Assembly: GCF_002160495.1 (NCBI RefSeq)
Contig: NZ_NFKR01000015.1
Span: forward strand, 1 to 64,000
Source: Erysipelatoclostridium sp. An173
GTDB taxonomy: Bacteria; Bacillota_I; Bacilli_A; Erysipelotrichales; Coprobacillaceae
DNA: 64,000 bases
Direction of reading: 5' to 3'
In this document: piece after piece, positions 17,401-26,982 of the stretch
Layout: every line of letters starts with the position of its first letter
How positions within the stretch are numbered: position 1 is the first letter of the stretch
Position numbers and translations under genes: made by a program
The notes under the pieces: model-generated
Database searches by the model: none
What the model was told of the DNA's origin: nothing
Seen by the model: the letters and a program-made list of their open reading frames with translations, nothing else

Positions 17401-20400
17401 TTTATATGATAGTGATGGAACAACAGTCTTGAAAGAAAATATTACCAGTGATGAAAATGGATATATCACGTTTGTACAATTACAACCAGGTAAAACATAT
17501 TATTATCAAGAAACTAAAGCACCTGATGGTTATACTTTAAATAGTGAAAAAGTTAAATTTGTTGCACCTGATGTTAATCGAACTGATGATAATTATAGTT
17601 TTGATGGTGGTAAGATAACGAATGTCCCTCAAGGACAATTTACAATTACTAAAACACAATTTGAACTTGATAGTTCTTCACCGACACCGGCAAGTAGAAA
17701 TTTTGCATATTTTCCAGTTTTAACTACTGATGTTGAAGCAGATAGTAACGTAGCAAAAGCAAATGGGACTTATAATACATTAACAACTAATGAAACAACT
17801 GGAATGGCTACTTCAAAAAAACTTGATGCTGGAAAATACTGGGTAGTAGAATTAGATATCGGTTTACAGTGGGAAGTTGAAGGTGGTAATAATAAACAAA
17901 TCACCGTTGAAGCTGGTAGACTTGCAACAAGTGTTGGAAATAATACTAATATTGATTTTGTCAATAAATTAACTATGGGTAAAGTGGCCATTAAGAAAGT
18001 AAGCTCTATCGATAAAAATATAGCTGTTAAAGCAACATTTAATGTGTATAAAAAAGTATTAGATAATAATCATGATTATCAAAATGATCAAGTTATTACA
18101 ACTCTTACATCAAGTAGTGATGGTAAAGAAGTAGTAAGTGAATATTTACAACCAGGAGATTATGTATTAGTCGAAACTAACGTAACTGGTGATTATGTTT
18201 TAGATAGTACTTATCATGACTTTACAATTACAGCTGGTAAAACTAATCGCGATTTTGTAAATGATCCACTAACCAATGTTCCTCAAAGTACTATTGGTAT
18301 TAAAAAGATTGCAACATGGAAAGACAGTGCTAATGGTGATATTATTGAACCGTTAGCTGGAATTAAGTTTAATATTTATAAAGCAATTGAAGTAAATAAA
18401 GACTTTGAAGGAGCCATAAAACAAGGTGATAAATATTATTATAAAGATGGTTTACCAGTTACAAGTATCGTTAGTGGTGAAGATGTTGTTTATTCTTCTA
18501 AATTAGAGCCGGGTTATTACTATGTTGAAGAAGAATTAACGGACTCACAAAAACAGGATTATCAAACAGATGTACCACAAGTCGTCCATTTACAAGCTGG
18601 TAAAACTGAAAAATTGACATTTAATAATACACCATTAAAAGGTAAGATCAAAGTTACTAAAGTTAGTAATGTTGATAATAAAACTAGATTAAATGGGGCA
18701 GATTTTGATATCTATTATGTTGTTGATAAAGATACGCCAGGAGCAACTTTAGTAAAAGCATTTGATGGCAAAGATTATCGGGACTGTTATGTAGTTGATA
18801 GTGGTTTATCTTCAAACATTGTTTCTGGAAGTGCTATTGTTTATGATGAAAAAGGTAATGGCAGTCAAGAAGAAGGAATTGGTTTTTCGCAATTTATTGA
18901 AGATGGAAAAGAAGTTGTCCTACAAGAAATAAAAGCACCACAATACTATGGCATGGTTCATGAATGGTATTATGTTGGAAAAATTGAAAAACAAAAAATT
19001 AGTGATATTACAATTACTAATTATCCATTAACATATCCTGTAGGGGATAAATATGATGGTGCTGATAAACGAATTGATGGGGCACTAATTGGATTATTTA
19101 GCAGCAATAAAGGCGCAGTTAAATTTAACCAATTATCTACTGATGACCAGAATCAAGTCATTAATGATAAAAATGAGTGGACCAAATATGATTTATTACA
19201 AACAGCTATAAGTACTAAAGAAAGAGGTTTCCAATTTATAGATATTGATGCCACTCAAACATATTATGTCTTAGAGTTAAAAGCACCGGAAAACTATAAT
19301 CGTGATGATACTATTTATAAAGCAACAGTTGAATTAAGTGGGGATGCTTATATTTTAAAAGATGAAAATGGTCAAAAATTAAGTATTCGTAATTATCATT
19401 TTCAACAAATCTGGGTCAAAAAAGTATTAGACTTTGCAGGTGAAAAAACAAATTTAGATGGTATTAACTTTAATGTTTATCCCGCAAATATAGTTGATAA
19501 AGATACCGATGGAGCAATAGAAGTTTATGATAAAACTGATGATGTCTATAGATATGTAACATTAGGTAATAAAGTAGATACTTATACAACTGGAACTATC
19601 TCTCAAGGTAAAGATAACGGTACTTTTATTACAACAACTTTACCAGCAGGATTATATGTTATTGAAGAAGTTACTGATGATTTACCAGAGGGAATTACTG
19701 CTCCAAAAGTTATTAGATATGCTGTTCATTTAGAGACAGATAAAAATAATAAGGATTTATATAGTGATAATGTTAATTCTACAAATAACATTGTTAATAC
19801 GACTACTTATGGAAAATTAGCTTTAAATAAAGTAGCTAGTGATAATAGTAATGATTACATTAAAGCGACATTTAATATTTACCAAAAAGATCAGGATAAT
19901 GATTATAGCGATAATCAGGTAGTTACAACGATTACAACAACAGGAACTAAAGATCCAATCTTATCAGATTTTTTAAAACCTGGTGATTATGTTTTAGTAG
20001 AAACAAGTGTTGAAGATGGTTATGTATTAAATAGTGAACCAATTGAATTTAAAATTGATTCTAATAAAGTAACTGGATTAATTAAAAGTTATGATAGCAT
20101 TGACGATGCTAAAAAAGATCCGTTAATTGTTAAAAATGTTCCTAAAGGAAATATTAATGGATTAGTTAAAAAAGGAACTTATTTAAAAGATGGTCAAAAG
20201 GTTGTTGAAACTTTAAAAGATGTTAATTTTGAAGTATATCATTATCAAATTGAAAACGGAACTTTAAAATTAGATAATCCAATAGCTACAGCTAAATCTA
20301 ATAGTAATGGTGAATTAGTCTTTTATCAAAATGGTACTAATGTTTCTAATAAAAAATGGTTAGAAGCTGGAACTTATGTATTGAAAGAGACAACTGTTGG

Positions 20401-23400
20401 TTTAGATAATGAAAATAATGGTTTTGTATCTAATAGTTATTTAGGTAAGTTTGAAATTGAAGCTGGTAAAACAACTAATGATGTTATTGAAATTGATCAA
20501 AATGGAAAGGAAACTGGTAGTAAAACAGCAATAATTTCTAATGATTCAGTTTATGGTCAAATTTTAATTACTAAAGTGGATCATTATGTTCGAGATCAAA
20601 AATTAGCTGGTGTTTCTTTTGATGTTTTTGATAGCAGTGGTAAAAAAGTAGATACAATAACTACTAATAAAGATGGTAATGCTTTAACAAAACTATTACC
20701 AGAAGGAAAGTACACAGTTAAAGAAGTAAATAGTCTTGATGGATATTTTATAAATGATACTGAATATATTTATGAAGTTAAAGGCTTAAAGGTTACATCA
20801 AAGGATAGTAATGGCAGTGAAGTTATTACCAATACTATGGCTCAAAGTATTCAAATAGATAAAGTTGATAGTGTTACTGGTAAGAAAATTACTAATTTAA
20901 ATGGGGCTGTCTTTAGTCTTTGGGATAGTGTGGTTAATGGTAATAAATTAGCACAAATAACTTGTGATAGTAATAGTCAGGAAATTATTTTTACCGGATT
21001 GTTACCAGATACTAAATATTATCTTCAAGAAGATAATGCTCCTGATGGTTATATTGTTACTAATAGTAACAGAATTGAAATAACGACAACTAATAATGGT
21101 GAAAAAGGTAATCCAGTTAAAGTGGTTTATGAATTAGAAAATGAGCCATTAGGAAGTTTAAAAATTGAAAAAGTATCAAAATGGACGATTTATGATAGTA
21201 ATAATACTCAAAATTATCCATTAGCTAATGCAGAGTTTACATTGTATCAAGATGTAAATAATGATAGTGCAATTGATGGTAATGATATTTTAATTGGTGT
21301 AAAAACTAGTGATGAAAAAGGAATAGTAACATTTGAAGGATTAAAAGCTGGTAAGTATTTGTTCTATGAAAGCAAGGTACCAGATGATTTTAAAGGTGAT
21401 AGTAAAGTCTATGAAGTTACTATTGAAAAAGGAAAAGAAAATAGTGTTTATACTGGTAAACAGGCAATTGTAAATACTGCTAATAAAGGAAGATTTAGTT
21501 TTACTAAGACTGCTCCTGATAAAACTCCACTTGTAGGGGCAACCTTCCAATTACAAAAAGAAGAAAATGGTTCTTATAATAATTATTTACCAGAATTTAC
21601 AGTAACTAATGTAAATGGTGAATTTTTATCAGATATATTAGATCCTGGTAATTATCGATTGGTAGAAACTAAAGCACCACAGAACTTTGAAATAATGACA
21701 CCTATTGATTTTGTAATTGAAGCTGGCGAAGTTACATTTGTAACTAGTGCAGGTAAAGATAGTGTTGTAAATCAGGCTTTAGGAACAATTAGTGTTACAA
21801 AATATGATGATCATAGTTTATATATTGGTGATGAAAATGCTGTTTTAGCTGGAGTCGAATTTGGTTTATACAGTGTAGATGGTAAGTTGATTGCAAGCAA
21901 ATTAACAGATAGCAATGGAAAAATTACTTGGCAGGATGTAGCTGCTGGTGATTATTATGTTCAGGAAATAACACCTCTACCTGGTTATAAGCTTGATACA
22001 ACCAAATATAATGTAACTGTTAAAGCTAACCAAAGTGAAGTTATTGATTATTTAGTAGAAGGTACTGATGGTAAAAAAGGAACTATTATTAATACTTCAA
22101 CAATGGGAAGATTAGTCATTAAAAAAGTTGATGATGATACTAATAAAGGTCTTGAAGGGGCTGTATTTAAGATTAGTAAAGTTAATGATGGTACTTTTGT
22201 GCCAATTGAATTAACTACTAATAAACAAGGTATAGCAGTAAGTGACTTATTACCAGCTAGTAAAGATGGTAGTGAGTATTTGATTACTGAAATTAAAGCT
22301 CCTGATGGTTACAGTCTTGATGAAAAATATCATCAAATTGAAAAGACTGTTAAAGTATATCCAATTCAAGATGAAGAATTAATCAATTCTAAAGATAATA
22401 CAGAAAATATTAATCTGGTAACTTTTAAAAATTATGCTAAGACAAATATTATGGATATTAATCCTAAAATTGAAAAATACATCATTGATAATCAACAATT
22501 AATAAGTGATAAAAGTGTAGATACACCTTTACTAGATAGCAGTGATCAAGAAAGCTTTGCGATAAGAAATTTTGCTCAAGGTGAAAATGATGTACCTGTT
22601 TCAACGGTTGAAGTTGAAGATAGTAAGATGTCTTTATATTATGTTGATGAAAATAATGATTATGTGGTAACCAATCCTAATGATCCTTATACGATTGATT
22701 CAGTGATGATTTATCATGCAAATGATAAGGATGAAAATAATATTAAAGCTCAAGTTTATTATATGATGGCTGATTCATCAAAGTGGCAAACTAATGATAG
22801 TTTAATTGTTAATGTTCCAGGAAAAGATCAAAGTATTAAAATACCATTGGATAATGTAAAAGCTACTAAAGTTAAAGTGGTATATTTTGTTGAAAATGGT
22901 TTGATTAGTGAAGGATTTACTAGTGATGGTATTGATCTAGATGTTACTATTAATAAACGTCAATCTGATGCAACCGCTAATGAAATTCGTCGCGTTTCAA
23001 ATCAGGCAAAAGTTATCTATAACTATACTTATAAAGACGAAAGTGGTATCAGTCAAAATGGTATCGTTGAAAAAGCTAGTGATTTAGTTAATGTTTATTA
23101 TCCATTAAATGAAACTGGTTTACCACAAGTTTCTTTAGGAATAGTTGCTGGTCAAGAAAATAAAATATATCAGCCAGGTGATTCTATTGAAAGTACGATC
23201 ACAGTAGTTAATAAAAGTGATAGTAGTGATAATGATCCTGATAAAACAATTATTCAGCCAATTATTAGTTTTGATTTACCACTAGCAATGACATTAAACA
23301 CTGACACTTATCCAATTGATGATTTTAGTGGTGAAATGACTAATTTCCAAGTAGTTGTTTATAATAGTGAAGATGCTAGTGATGGAATGGTTTTAACTCC

Positions 23401-26400
23401 GGAACAATATAGTGTTGTTTATAGCGTAGTTGAAGCACGTATTTTCCAAAATGGTCAATTAGAAGGTACTGGTAAAGAAACAAGAAAAGTAACTATTTTA
23501 TTAGATGATGAATTTGAATTTAAACCTGGTATGAAAATAACTGTTAAATATACCGGAACAACATCGATTAATGATACAAGCACGTCATTATATGCTCCAG
23601 CCTATTTTACAAGTGGAAAAATAACTGCTTTATCAATAGAAAATCCTTATGGAAATGCTTTTACTGTTGAAAGCAGTACCGGAAGTAATTATAACGCTTT
23701 AGTTAACGATAAAACATTAGACACAATTACTGGTCGTGATGAAATTGATAATACTGGAGAAGGTTTAAAATATCCAAATAGTGTCGGTATCATTACTATT
23801 AATGAAACTAACTATTTATCAATTCATAAACAAGTTAAAGGAATTTATAACGATGAATATTTAAATTACAACCAAATTGCTTCTACTGCACCTGGTGAAG
23901 ATTTAGATTATCAGATTACTTTTAAAAACGGTGGTGATGATGAACAATCAGATCGAGCAATAAGTAAAGCAAGAGTAGTAGATATTTTACCATTTAATGG
24001 TGATTCACTAGTAAACCGTACTGATGACAATTATACAGCTCGTTCAACAACTTTAGAAAAAGCACCATTATTAAATTACGTTGATGTCTTAAATGAAAAT
24101 GTTCAATACACTTTATATTATTGTGTTGGTGATGATATTGATAGTAAATTTGATGAATGGAAAGAAGAAGCTAGAACTAAATATAGCGCTAAAGAAGAAT
24201 TACCAATTGTTTATAATAACAAATGGTCTGATAGTGATTGGAGCAGCGGTAGTCATCAATGGATAAAAGCCAGTGAGTATCATGGTGATTTGAGTTTAGT
24301 TAGTGCTTTTGCAATTGAATTTGATTTTTCACAAGATTTATTAGAACCGGGTGAAACAATTACTATTCATGTCAAAATGACTGCTCCTGAATATGGAACT
24401 GATCAAATCGATGAAATAAGCAATAAATTAATGGCTAATTCAGCTTTGATAGCTGTTTTAAGAAATGGTAGTGAAGAAGTCTTATCAACTGATATTACTG
24501 AAAACCGTGAAGTAAAAGCTCAATTATCGTTACCAAAAGGTACGATTGGTGATTTTGCCTGGTATGATATTAATCGTAATGGACTTCAAGATCAAAGTGA
24601 TGTTCCGGTTCAAGGTTTAAAAGTAACTTTACACAAATATGTAACAACATATGATAAAGATGGTAAGTTACAACGTCAGGAAATCTTTGATGATGATAAC
24701 TTTACGACAATTACTGATAGTTCTGGTCGTTATGAGTTTACAAATCAAGATTGTAATGTTTTAAAGAGTGGCAAAACCGATAATACATCAACTGATCCAA
24801 ATGATTATGTTGGTGATCGTTATTTTGAATATCGAGTAGAGTTTGCGATTCCAGAAGACGAATCATCTTATACCTATGTACCAACATTGCCATATGTAAA
24901 AGATCAAAATGGTAATTTACAACCAGAAATAGATTCTAATATTGGTGCTGATAGTACTAAAGATGATTATTGTTTCACTGAATATTTTGCTCTTAATGCT
25001 ACTAAATTAGGTGATGCCAGTCTAGCTGGTGATACTGATTTAAGTTTAGATGCTGGTTTTGTTGCCAATGGTTCATTAGGTGATTATGTCTGGTTTGATG
25101 CTAATAAAAATGGTATCCAGGATCCAGATGAAAGTGGTGTTGCTGGTGTAACAGTTAGATTATATCAAGCTAATGAAAATGGTGAGATTATTAATAGTCA
25201 GGCATTAAAAACAACAAAAACCGATTATTTAGGTTATTATCTATTTGAAGATCTAACAGCTGGTTATTATATTATTGAATTTGATATTGATGGTGTTGTT
25301 CCATCATATGGAAGTGGTTATTTAGATCGTTATTATTTTACTGGCAATAATCTTAGTGATGATGAAAACTTTGATTCTAATCCGATAATTACGATTGATA
25401 ATCAAGATACGCTGGTCGCTAAAACAGGATTAATTGAATTAGAATATCATGATAGTGATATGTCTATTGATGCTGGATTAACAGTATATAGTGCTATTTC
25501 AGGTAGTGTTTTTGAAGACCGGGATTACTCAGATACTAAAAATTATCTTAATGAAAATGGAGATCCAGTAGACCAGATATTAAAAGAAGGAACAATTGTT
25601 CAATTATATCAAGTAGATGAAGAATTTGATATTATCAATGAATTACCGCTTGAAAATCAATTGATTAGTGAAGTAGTTGTTGGTAGTGATGGTAAATATC
25701 ATTTTGAACAATTAGATGCTGGTTACTATGTTGTGAAATTTATCTTCCCTAACGGTTATAGTTTAGTATCTGGTGATGTAGGTACTAATGATACGATTGA
25801 TAGTGATGTCGTAAATCAAATTGTAACTGAAAATGATCAGGTTAGTGGTTATAGCGATGTTATTCAAGTAGGATTAAATGAACATGTTACAAATATTGAC
25901 GGTGGTACTAGATTATATAGTTCATTAGGTGATTATATCTTTATGGATAATAATGCTAATGGTATTCAAGATCAAGGTGATACCCCAGTTTCTAAAATAA
26001 ATGTCTACTTGTTTAGACGTGAAAACGAAAATGCTCAATGGCAATATTATCGTCAAAGCGTTAGTGATGAAAATGGTTTATACTTATTTGAAAATTTGGA
26101 AAGTTCAACCTATACAGGCATCCAGTATCGAGTAATTTTCGATTTAGGAATTACAACTAAAGTAACTATTCCATATGCTAGTGATGATCAAGGTGAAGAT
26201 TCTAACGCATTAAGTCAATATATTCCTGGCTTTGGTTATCCTAGTGATCCAATTGATTTAAAATACAACACGATTGATTTATCATGGGATGCTGGTATCG
26301 TTCAGTCAACTGGTGCTATTGGAGATTATGTTTTCTATGATAGTAATGTCAATGGTATTCAGGATGAAGAAAATACGGGAATTAGTAATATTAAAGTGGT

Positions 26401-26854
26401 TTTAGAAGCTAATAATGATGATATTACTAATGAAAATAATTGGCAGGAAGTAGCTACAACTTATACTAATAGCCAAGGATATTATATCTTTAATAACTTA
26501 AAAGAAGGTTATTATCGAGTAAAATTTGAAGTATTGGATAACTATAATGTAACATTATCAACTCAAGGTGAAGATAGTGCTATAGATAGTGATGGAATTT
26601 ATGCAAATGATGATATCTGGTATTATACTCGTTCATTCTATCTTGATCAGGATGGTTATGATATGACATGGGACTTAGGTGTCTATGATCCAGATGTTAC
26701 TACTACAACTATTACTCAGTATAATGGCAGTCAGCCTACTGGTGATAATATTAACCTTTCAAAATATTTTGTTTTAGCTCTAGGATCAATAGCGGTGTTA
26801 GTAACAACCTATTTTGGTAGAAATAAGAAAAAAAGAATAGTTGAAAGTAAGTAA
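14447..26854 (+). CDS. Giant cell-wall adhesin with about 20 SpaA-type and 5 SdrB-type domains
   Basis: 4135 aa. Signal peptide at residues about 14-42 (LTLVLTMLLTLFNNGVLIKAD); an N-terminal adhesin-like region to about 415; about 20 SpaA/Cna-B-like domains to about 2660, each starting x-V-x-K-V and ending Y-x-x-x-E with AP-x-GY variants, which commonly form Lys-Asn/Asp isopeptide bonds; a non-repeated region with a DUF11-like domain (about 3120-3345); five SdrD-B-like domains from about 3365 (GDYVWFDANKNGIQD, GDYVFYDSNVNGIQD); membrane helix about 4103-4124 and a KKKR tail. The anchor motif is QPTGDN rather than LPxTG. GGAGG 5 bp before ATG 14447. The repeats are diverged, not recent copies. 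Function: adhesion to host or dietary matrix, inferred. Confidence 0.93.
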   Translation: MMDKFKRLFNKAKWLKKAGILTLVLTMLLTLFNNGVLIKADDNVNANINFTSQIVEQINGSYVSISDVQSGKSFFLAIGYTISASGETSRYTNCTLSITLPSYVSFSGQTSDIQGTAFDEINYNINFEGTPYEERTLTITADELVPGQTGTLYLQMSFDNLKTPDGSVANFTGMTLTGSVVAGDSSPNFNEILVPEATVIATASQDWTVSKDVAKQNNNDYSIETIDGKKYYSVDYRITAAPGKNISDIGNNYGRLNCTFVDEQGNKADGFMLVDTLPVAPVANGGAYNIEVYAGTTKSSENMLQEGKDYELVLNDDGSVKAIRIKYVSTYSDIKNDYTTAYVPDDAHVLTTYTINANYDYNAYRVLPVDEDKIPYLLDNKAEIKYLPVGESTYKTTNDNASVNVGWVDENAPVTNLTITKYLTVKGGTSLGLDEKFVFDQDKQDLYYRYSDSKIEFGLYSDQECTIPAVDFNGNTVGNSVALNKDGQVIFENMTEGIYYLKETTGDLPITSKEVSKIEIKNENNQAVVYFEGEKVNDGKIEVNNENSDNGYGYVAFNKVGTSATSSTSGPLEGVKFKLTNKNDTNKVYETYSNEDGLVLFEGIPAGEYLVEEDFTSGEYDQPATTKWDVSVKANQVNYPDGMTKDDQGIPYVVNSSSKGKLIIYKVDQNDNSKKLSGAIFNVYGPFASEKEANEAISNNSLGQSFSLEGNSESNALEKGYYVYKEVSAPEGYKLDNNFYTVQVKTQTLNKVTMENEQLGKLRLLKKGALVNENVNLEINLAGAKFHIYTNKNATDDSLVKDENGNSVVIESIETINSEYNSNEISLPAGTYYLKEFAVPDGYQLKQEVIEVEVLAGKTTTQKIINQTDRFGYLQVQKVDSKTNQPISGVSFDLYNSNNELIETITTNALGVGQSSFLVAGSYYLVEKDGSSLKDYVVKTEHIDFTLQNNQITDLIVANDHYVNYQLQKVSSLNEQTKLNGAIFTLYDSDGTTVLKENITSDENGYITFVQLQPGKTYYYQETKAPDGYTLNSEKVKFVAPDVNRTDDNYSFDGGKITNVPQGQFTITKTQFELDSSSPTPASRNFAYFPVLTTDVEADSNVAKANGTYNTLTTNETTGMATSKKLDAGKYWVVELDIGLQWEVEGGNNKQITVEAGRLATSVGNNTNIDFVNKLTMGKVAIKKVSSIDKNIAVKATFNVYKKVLDNNHDYQNDQVITTLTSSSDGKEVVSEYLQPGDYVLVETNVTGDYVLDSTYHDFTITAGKTNRDFVNDPLTNVPQSTIGIKKIATWKDSANGDIIEPLAGIKFNIYKAIEVNKDFEGAIKQGDKYYYKDGLPVTSIVSGEDVVYSSKLEPGYYYVEEELTDSQKQDYQTDVPQVVHLQAGKTEKLTFNNTPLKGKIKVTKVSNVDNKTRLNGADFDIYYVVDKDTPGATLVKAFDGKDYRDCYVVDSGLSSNIVSGSAIVYDEKGNGSQEEGIGFSQFIEDGKEVVLQEIKAPQYYGMVHEWYYVGKIEKQKISDITITNYPLTYPVGDKYDGADKRIDGALIGLFSSNKGAVKFNQLSTDDQNQVINDKNEWTKYDLLQTAISTKERGFQFIDIDATQTYYVLELKAPENYNRDDTIYKATVELSGDAYILKDENGQKLSIRNYHFQQIWVKKVLDFAGEKTNLDGINFNVYPANIVDKDTDGAIEVYDKTDDVYRYVTLGNKVDTYTTGTISQGKDNGTFITTTLPAGLYVIEEVTDDLPEGITAPKVIRYAVHLETDKNNKDLYSDNVNSTNNIVNTTTYGKLALNKVASDNSNDYIKATFNIYQKDQDNDYSDNQVVTTITTTGTKDPILSDFLKPGDYVLVETSVEDGYVLNSEPIEFKIDSNKVTGLIKSYDSIDDAKKDPLIVKNVPKGNINGLVKKGTYLKDGQKVVETLKDVNFEVYHYQIENGTLKLDNPIATAKSNSNGELVFYQNGTNVSNKKWLEAGTYVLKETTVGLDNENNGFVSNSYLGKFEIEAGKTTNDVIEIDQNGKETGSKTAIISNDSVYGQILITKVDHYVRDQKLAGVSFDVFDSSGKKVDTITTNKDGNALTKLLPEGKYTVKEVNSLDGYFINDTEYIYEVKGLKVTSKDSNGSEVITNTMAQSIQIDKVDSVTGKKITNLNGAVFSLWDSVVNGNKLAQITCDSNSQEIIFTGLLPDTKYYLQEDNAPDGYIVTNSNRIEITTTNNGEKGNPVKVVYELENEPLGSLKIEKVSKWTIYDSNNTQNYPLANAEFTLYQDVNNDSAIDGNDILIGVKTSDEKGIVTFEGLKAGKYLFYESKVPDDFKGDSKVYEVTIEKGKENSVYTGKQAIVNTANKGRFSFTKTAPDKTPLVGATFQLQKEENGSYNNYLPEFTVTNVNGEFLSDILDPGNYRLVETKAPQNFEIMTPIDFVIEAGEVTFVTSAGKDSVVNQALGTISVTKYDDHSLYIGDENAVLAGVEFGLYSVDGKLIASKLTDSNGKITWQDVAAGDYYVQEITPLPGYKLDTTKYNVTVKANQSEVIDYLVEGTDGKKGTIINTSTMGRLVIKKVDDDTNKGLEGAVFKISKVNDGTFVPIELTTNKQGIAVSDLLPASKDGSEYLITEIKAPDGYSLDEKYHQIEKTVKVYPIQDEELINSKDNTENINLVTFKNYAKTNIMDINPKIEKYIIDNQQLISDKSVDTPLLDSSDQESFAIRNFAQGENDVPVSTVEVEDSKMSLYYVDENNDYVVTNPNDPYTIDSVMIYHANDKDENNIKAQVYYMMADSSKWQTNDSLIVNVPGKDQSIKIPLDNVKATKVKVVYFVENGLISEGFTSDGIDLDVTINKRQSDATANEIRRVSNQAKVIYNYTYKDESGISQNGIVEKASDLVNVYYPLNETGLPQVSLGIVAGQENKIYQPGDSIESTITVVNKSDSSDNDPDKTIIQPIISFDLPLAMTLNTDTYPIDDFSGEMTNFQVVVYNSEDASDGMVLTPEQYSVVYSVVEARIFQNGQLEGTGKETRKVTILLDDEFEFKPGMKITVKYTGTTSINDTSTSLYAPAYFTSGKITALSIENPYGNAFTVESSTGSNYNALVNDKTLDTITGRDEIDNTGEGLKYPNSVGIITINETNYLSIHKQVKGIYNDEYLNYNQIASTAPGEDLDYQITFKNGGDDEQSDRAISKARVVDILPFNGDSLVNRTDDNYTARSTTLEKAPLLNYVDVLNENVQYTLYYCVGDDIDSKFDEWKEEARTKYSAKEELPIVYNNKWSDSDWSSGSHQWIKASEYHGDLSLVSAFAIEFDFSQDLLEPGETITIHVKMTAPEYGTDQIDEISNKLMANSALIAVLRNGSEEVLSTDITENREVKAQLSLPKGTIGDFAWYDINRNGLQDQSDVPVQGLKVTLHKYVTTYDKDGKLQRQEIFDDDNFTTITDSSGRYEFTNQDCNVLKSGKTDNTSTDPNDYVGDRYFEYRVEFAIPEDESSYTYVPTLPYVKDQNGNLQPEIDSNIGADSTKDDYCFTEYFALNATKLGDASLAGDTDLSLDAGFVANGSLGDYVWFDANKNGIQDPDESGVAGVTVRLYQANENGEIINSQALKTTKTDYLGYYLFEDLTAGYYIIEFDIDGVVPSYGSGYLDRYYFTGNNLSDDENFDSNPIITIDNQDTLVAKTGLIELEYHDSDMSIDAGLTVYSAISGSVFEDRDYSDTKNYLNENGDPVDQILKEGTIVQLYQVDEEFDIINELPLENQLISEVVVGSDGKYHFEQLDAGYYVVKFIFPNGYSLVSGDVGTNDTIDSDVVNQIVTENDQVSGYSDVIQVGLNEHVTNIDGGTRLYSSLGDYIFMDNNANGIQDQGDTPVSKINVYLFRRENENAQWQYYRQSVSDENGLYLFENLESSTYTGIQYRVIFDLGITTKVTIPYASDDQGEDSNALSQYIPGFGYPSDPIDLKYNTIDLSWDAGIVQSTGAIGDYVFYDSNVNGIQDEENTGISNIKVVLEANNDDITNENNWQEVATTYTNSQGYYIFNNLKEGYYRVKFEVLDNYNVTLSTQGEDSAIDSDGIYANDDIWYYTRSFYLDQDGYDMTWDLGVYDPDVTTTTITQYNGSQPTGDNINLSKYFVLALGSIAVLVTTYFGRNKKKRIVESK

Positions 26855-26856
26855 TT

Positions 26857-26890
26857 TTAAGAGGCGAGTAAAAACATCGCCTCTTTTAAA
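26857..26890 (+). terminator. Terminator of the adhesin gene
   Basis: AAGAGGCGA (26859-26867) pairs with TCGCCTCTT (26877-26885), followed by TT and an A/T-rich stretch. Confidence 0.85.
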
Positions 26891-26982
26891 AATTTTTTAA
26901 TTACCATGTATCAAAACGTGTTATATGTGATATTAATGTGACGAGTTTGTGATATGATGGTATAAACAAGGAGGAATGGTTG

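Noticed and set aside
14447-26854. Recent tandem duplication or assembly duplication inside the giant adhesin
   Set aside because: The SpaA-like units share only short motifs, and no long identical DNA repeats were seen by eye.
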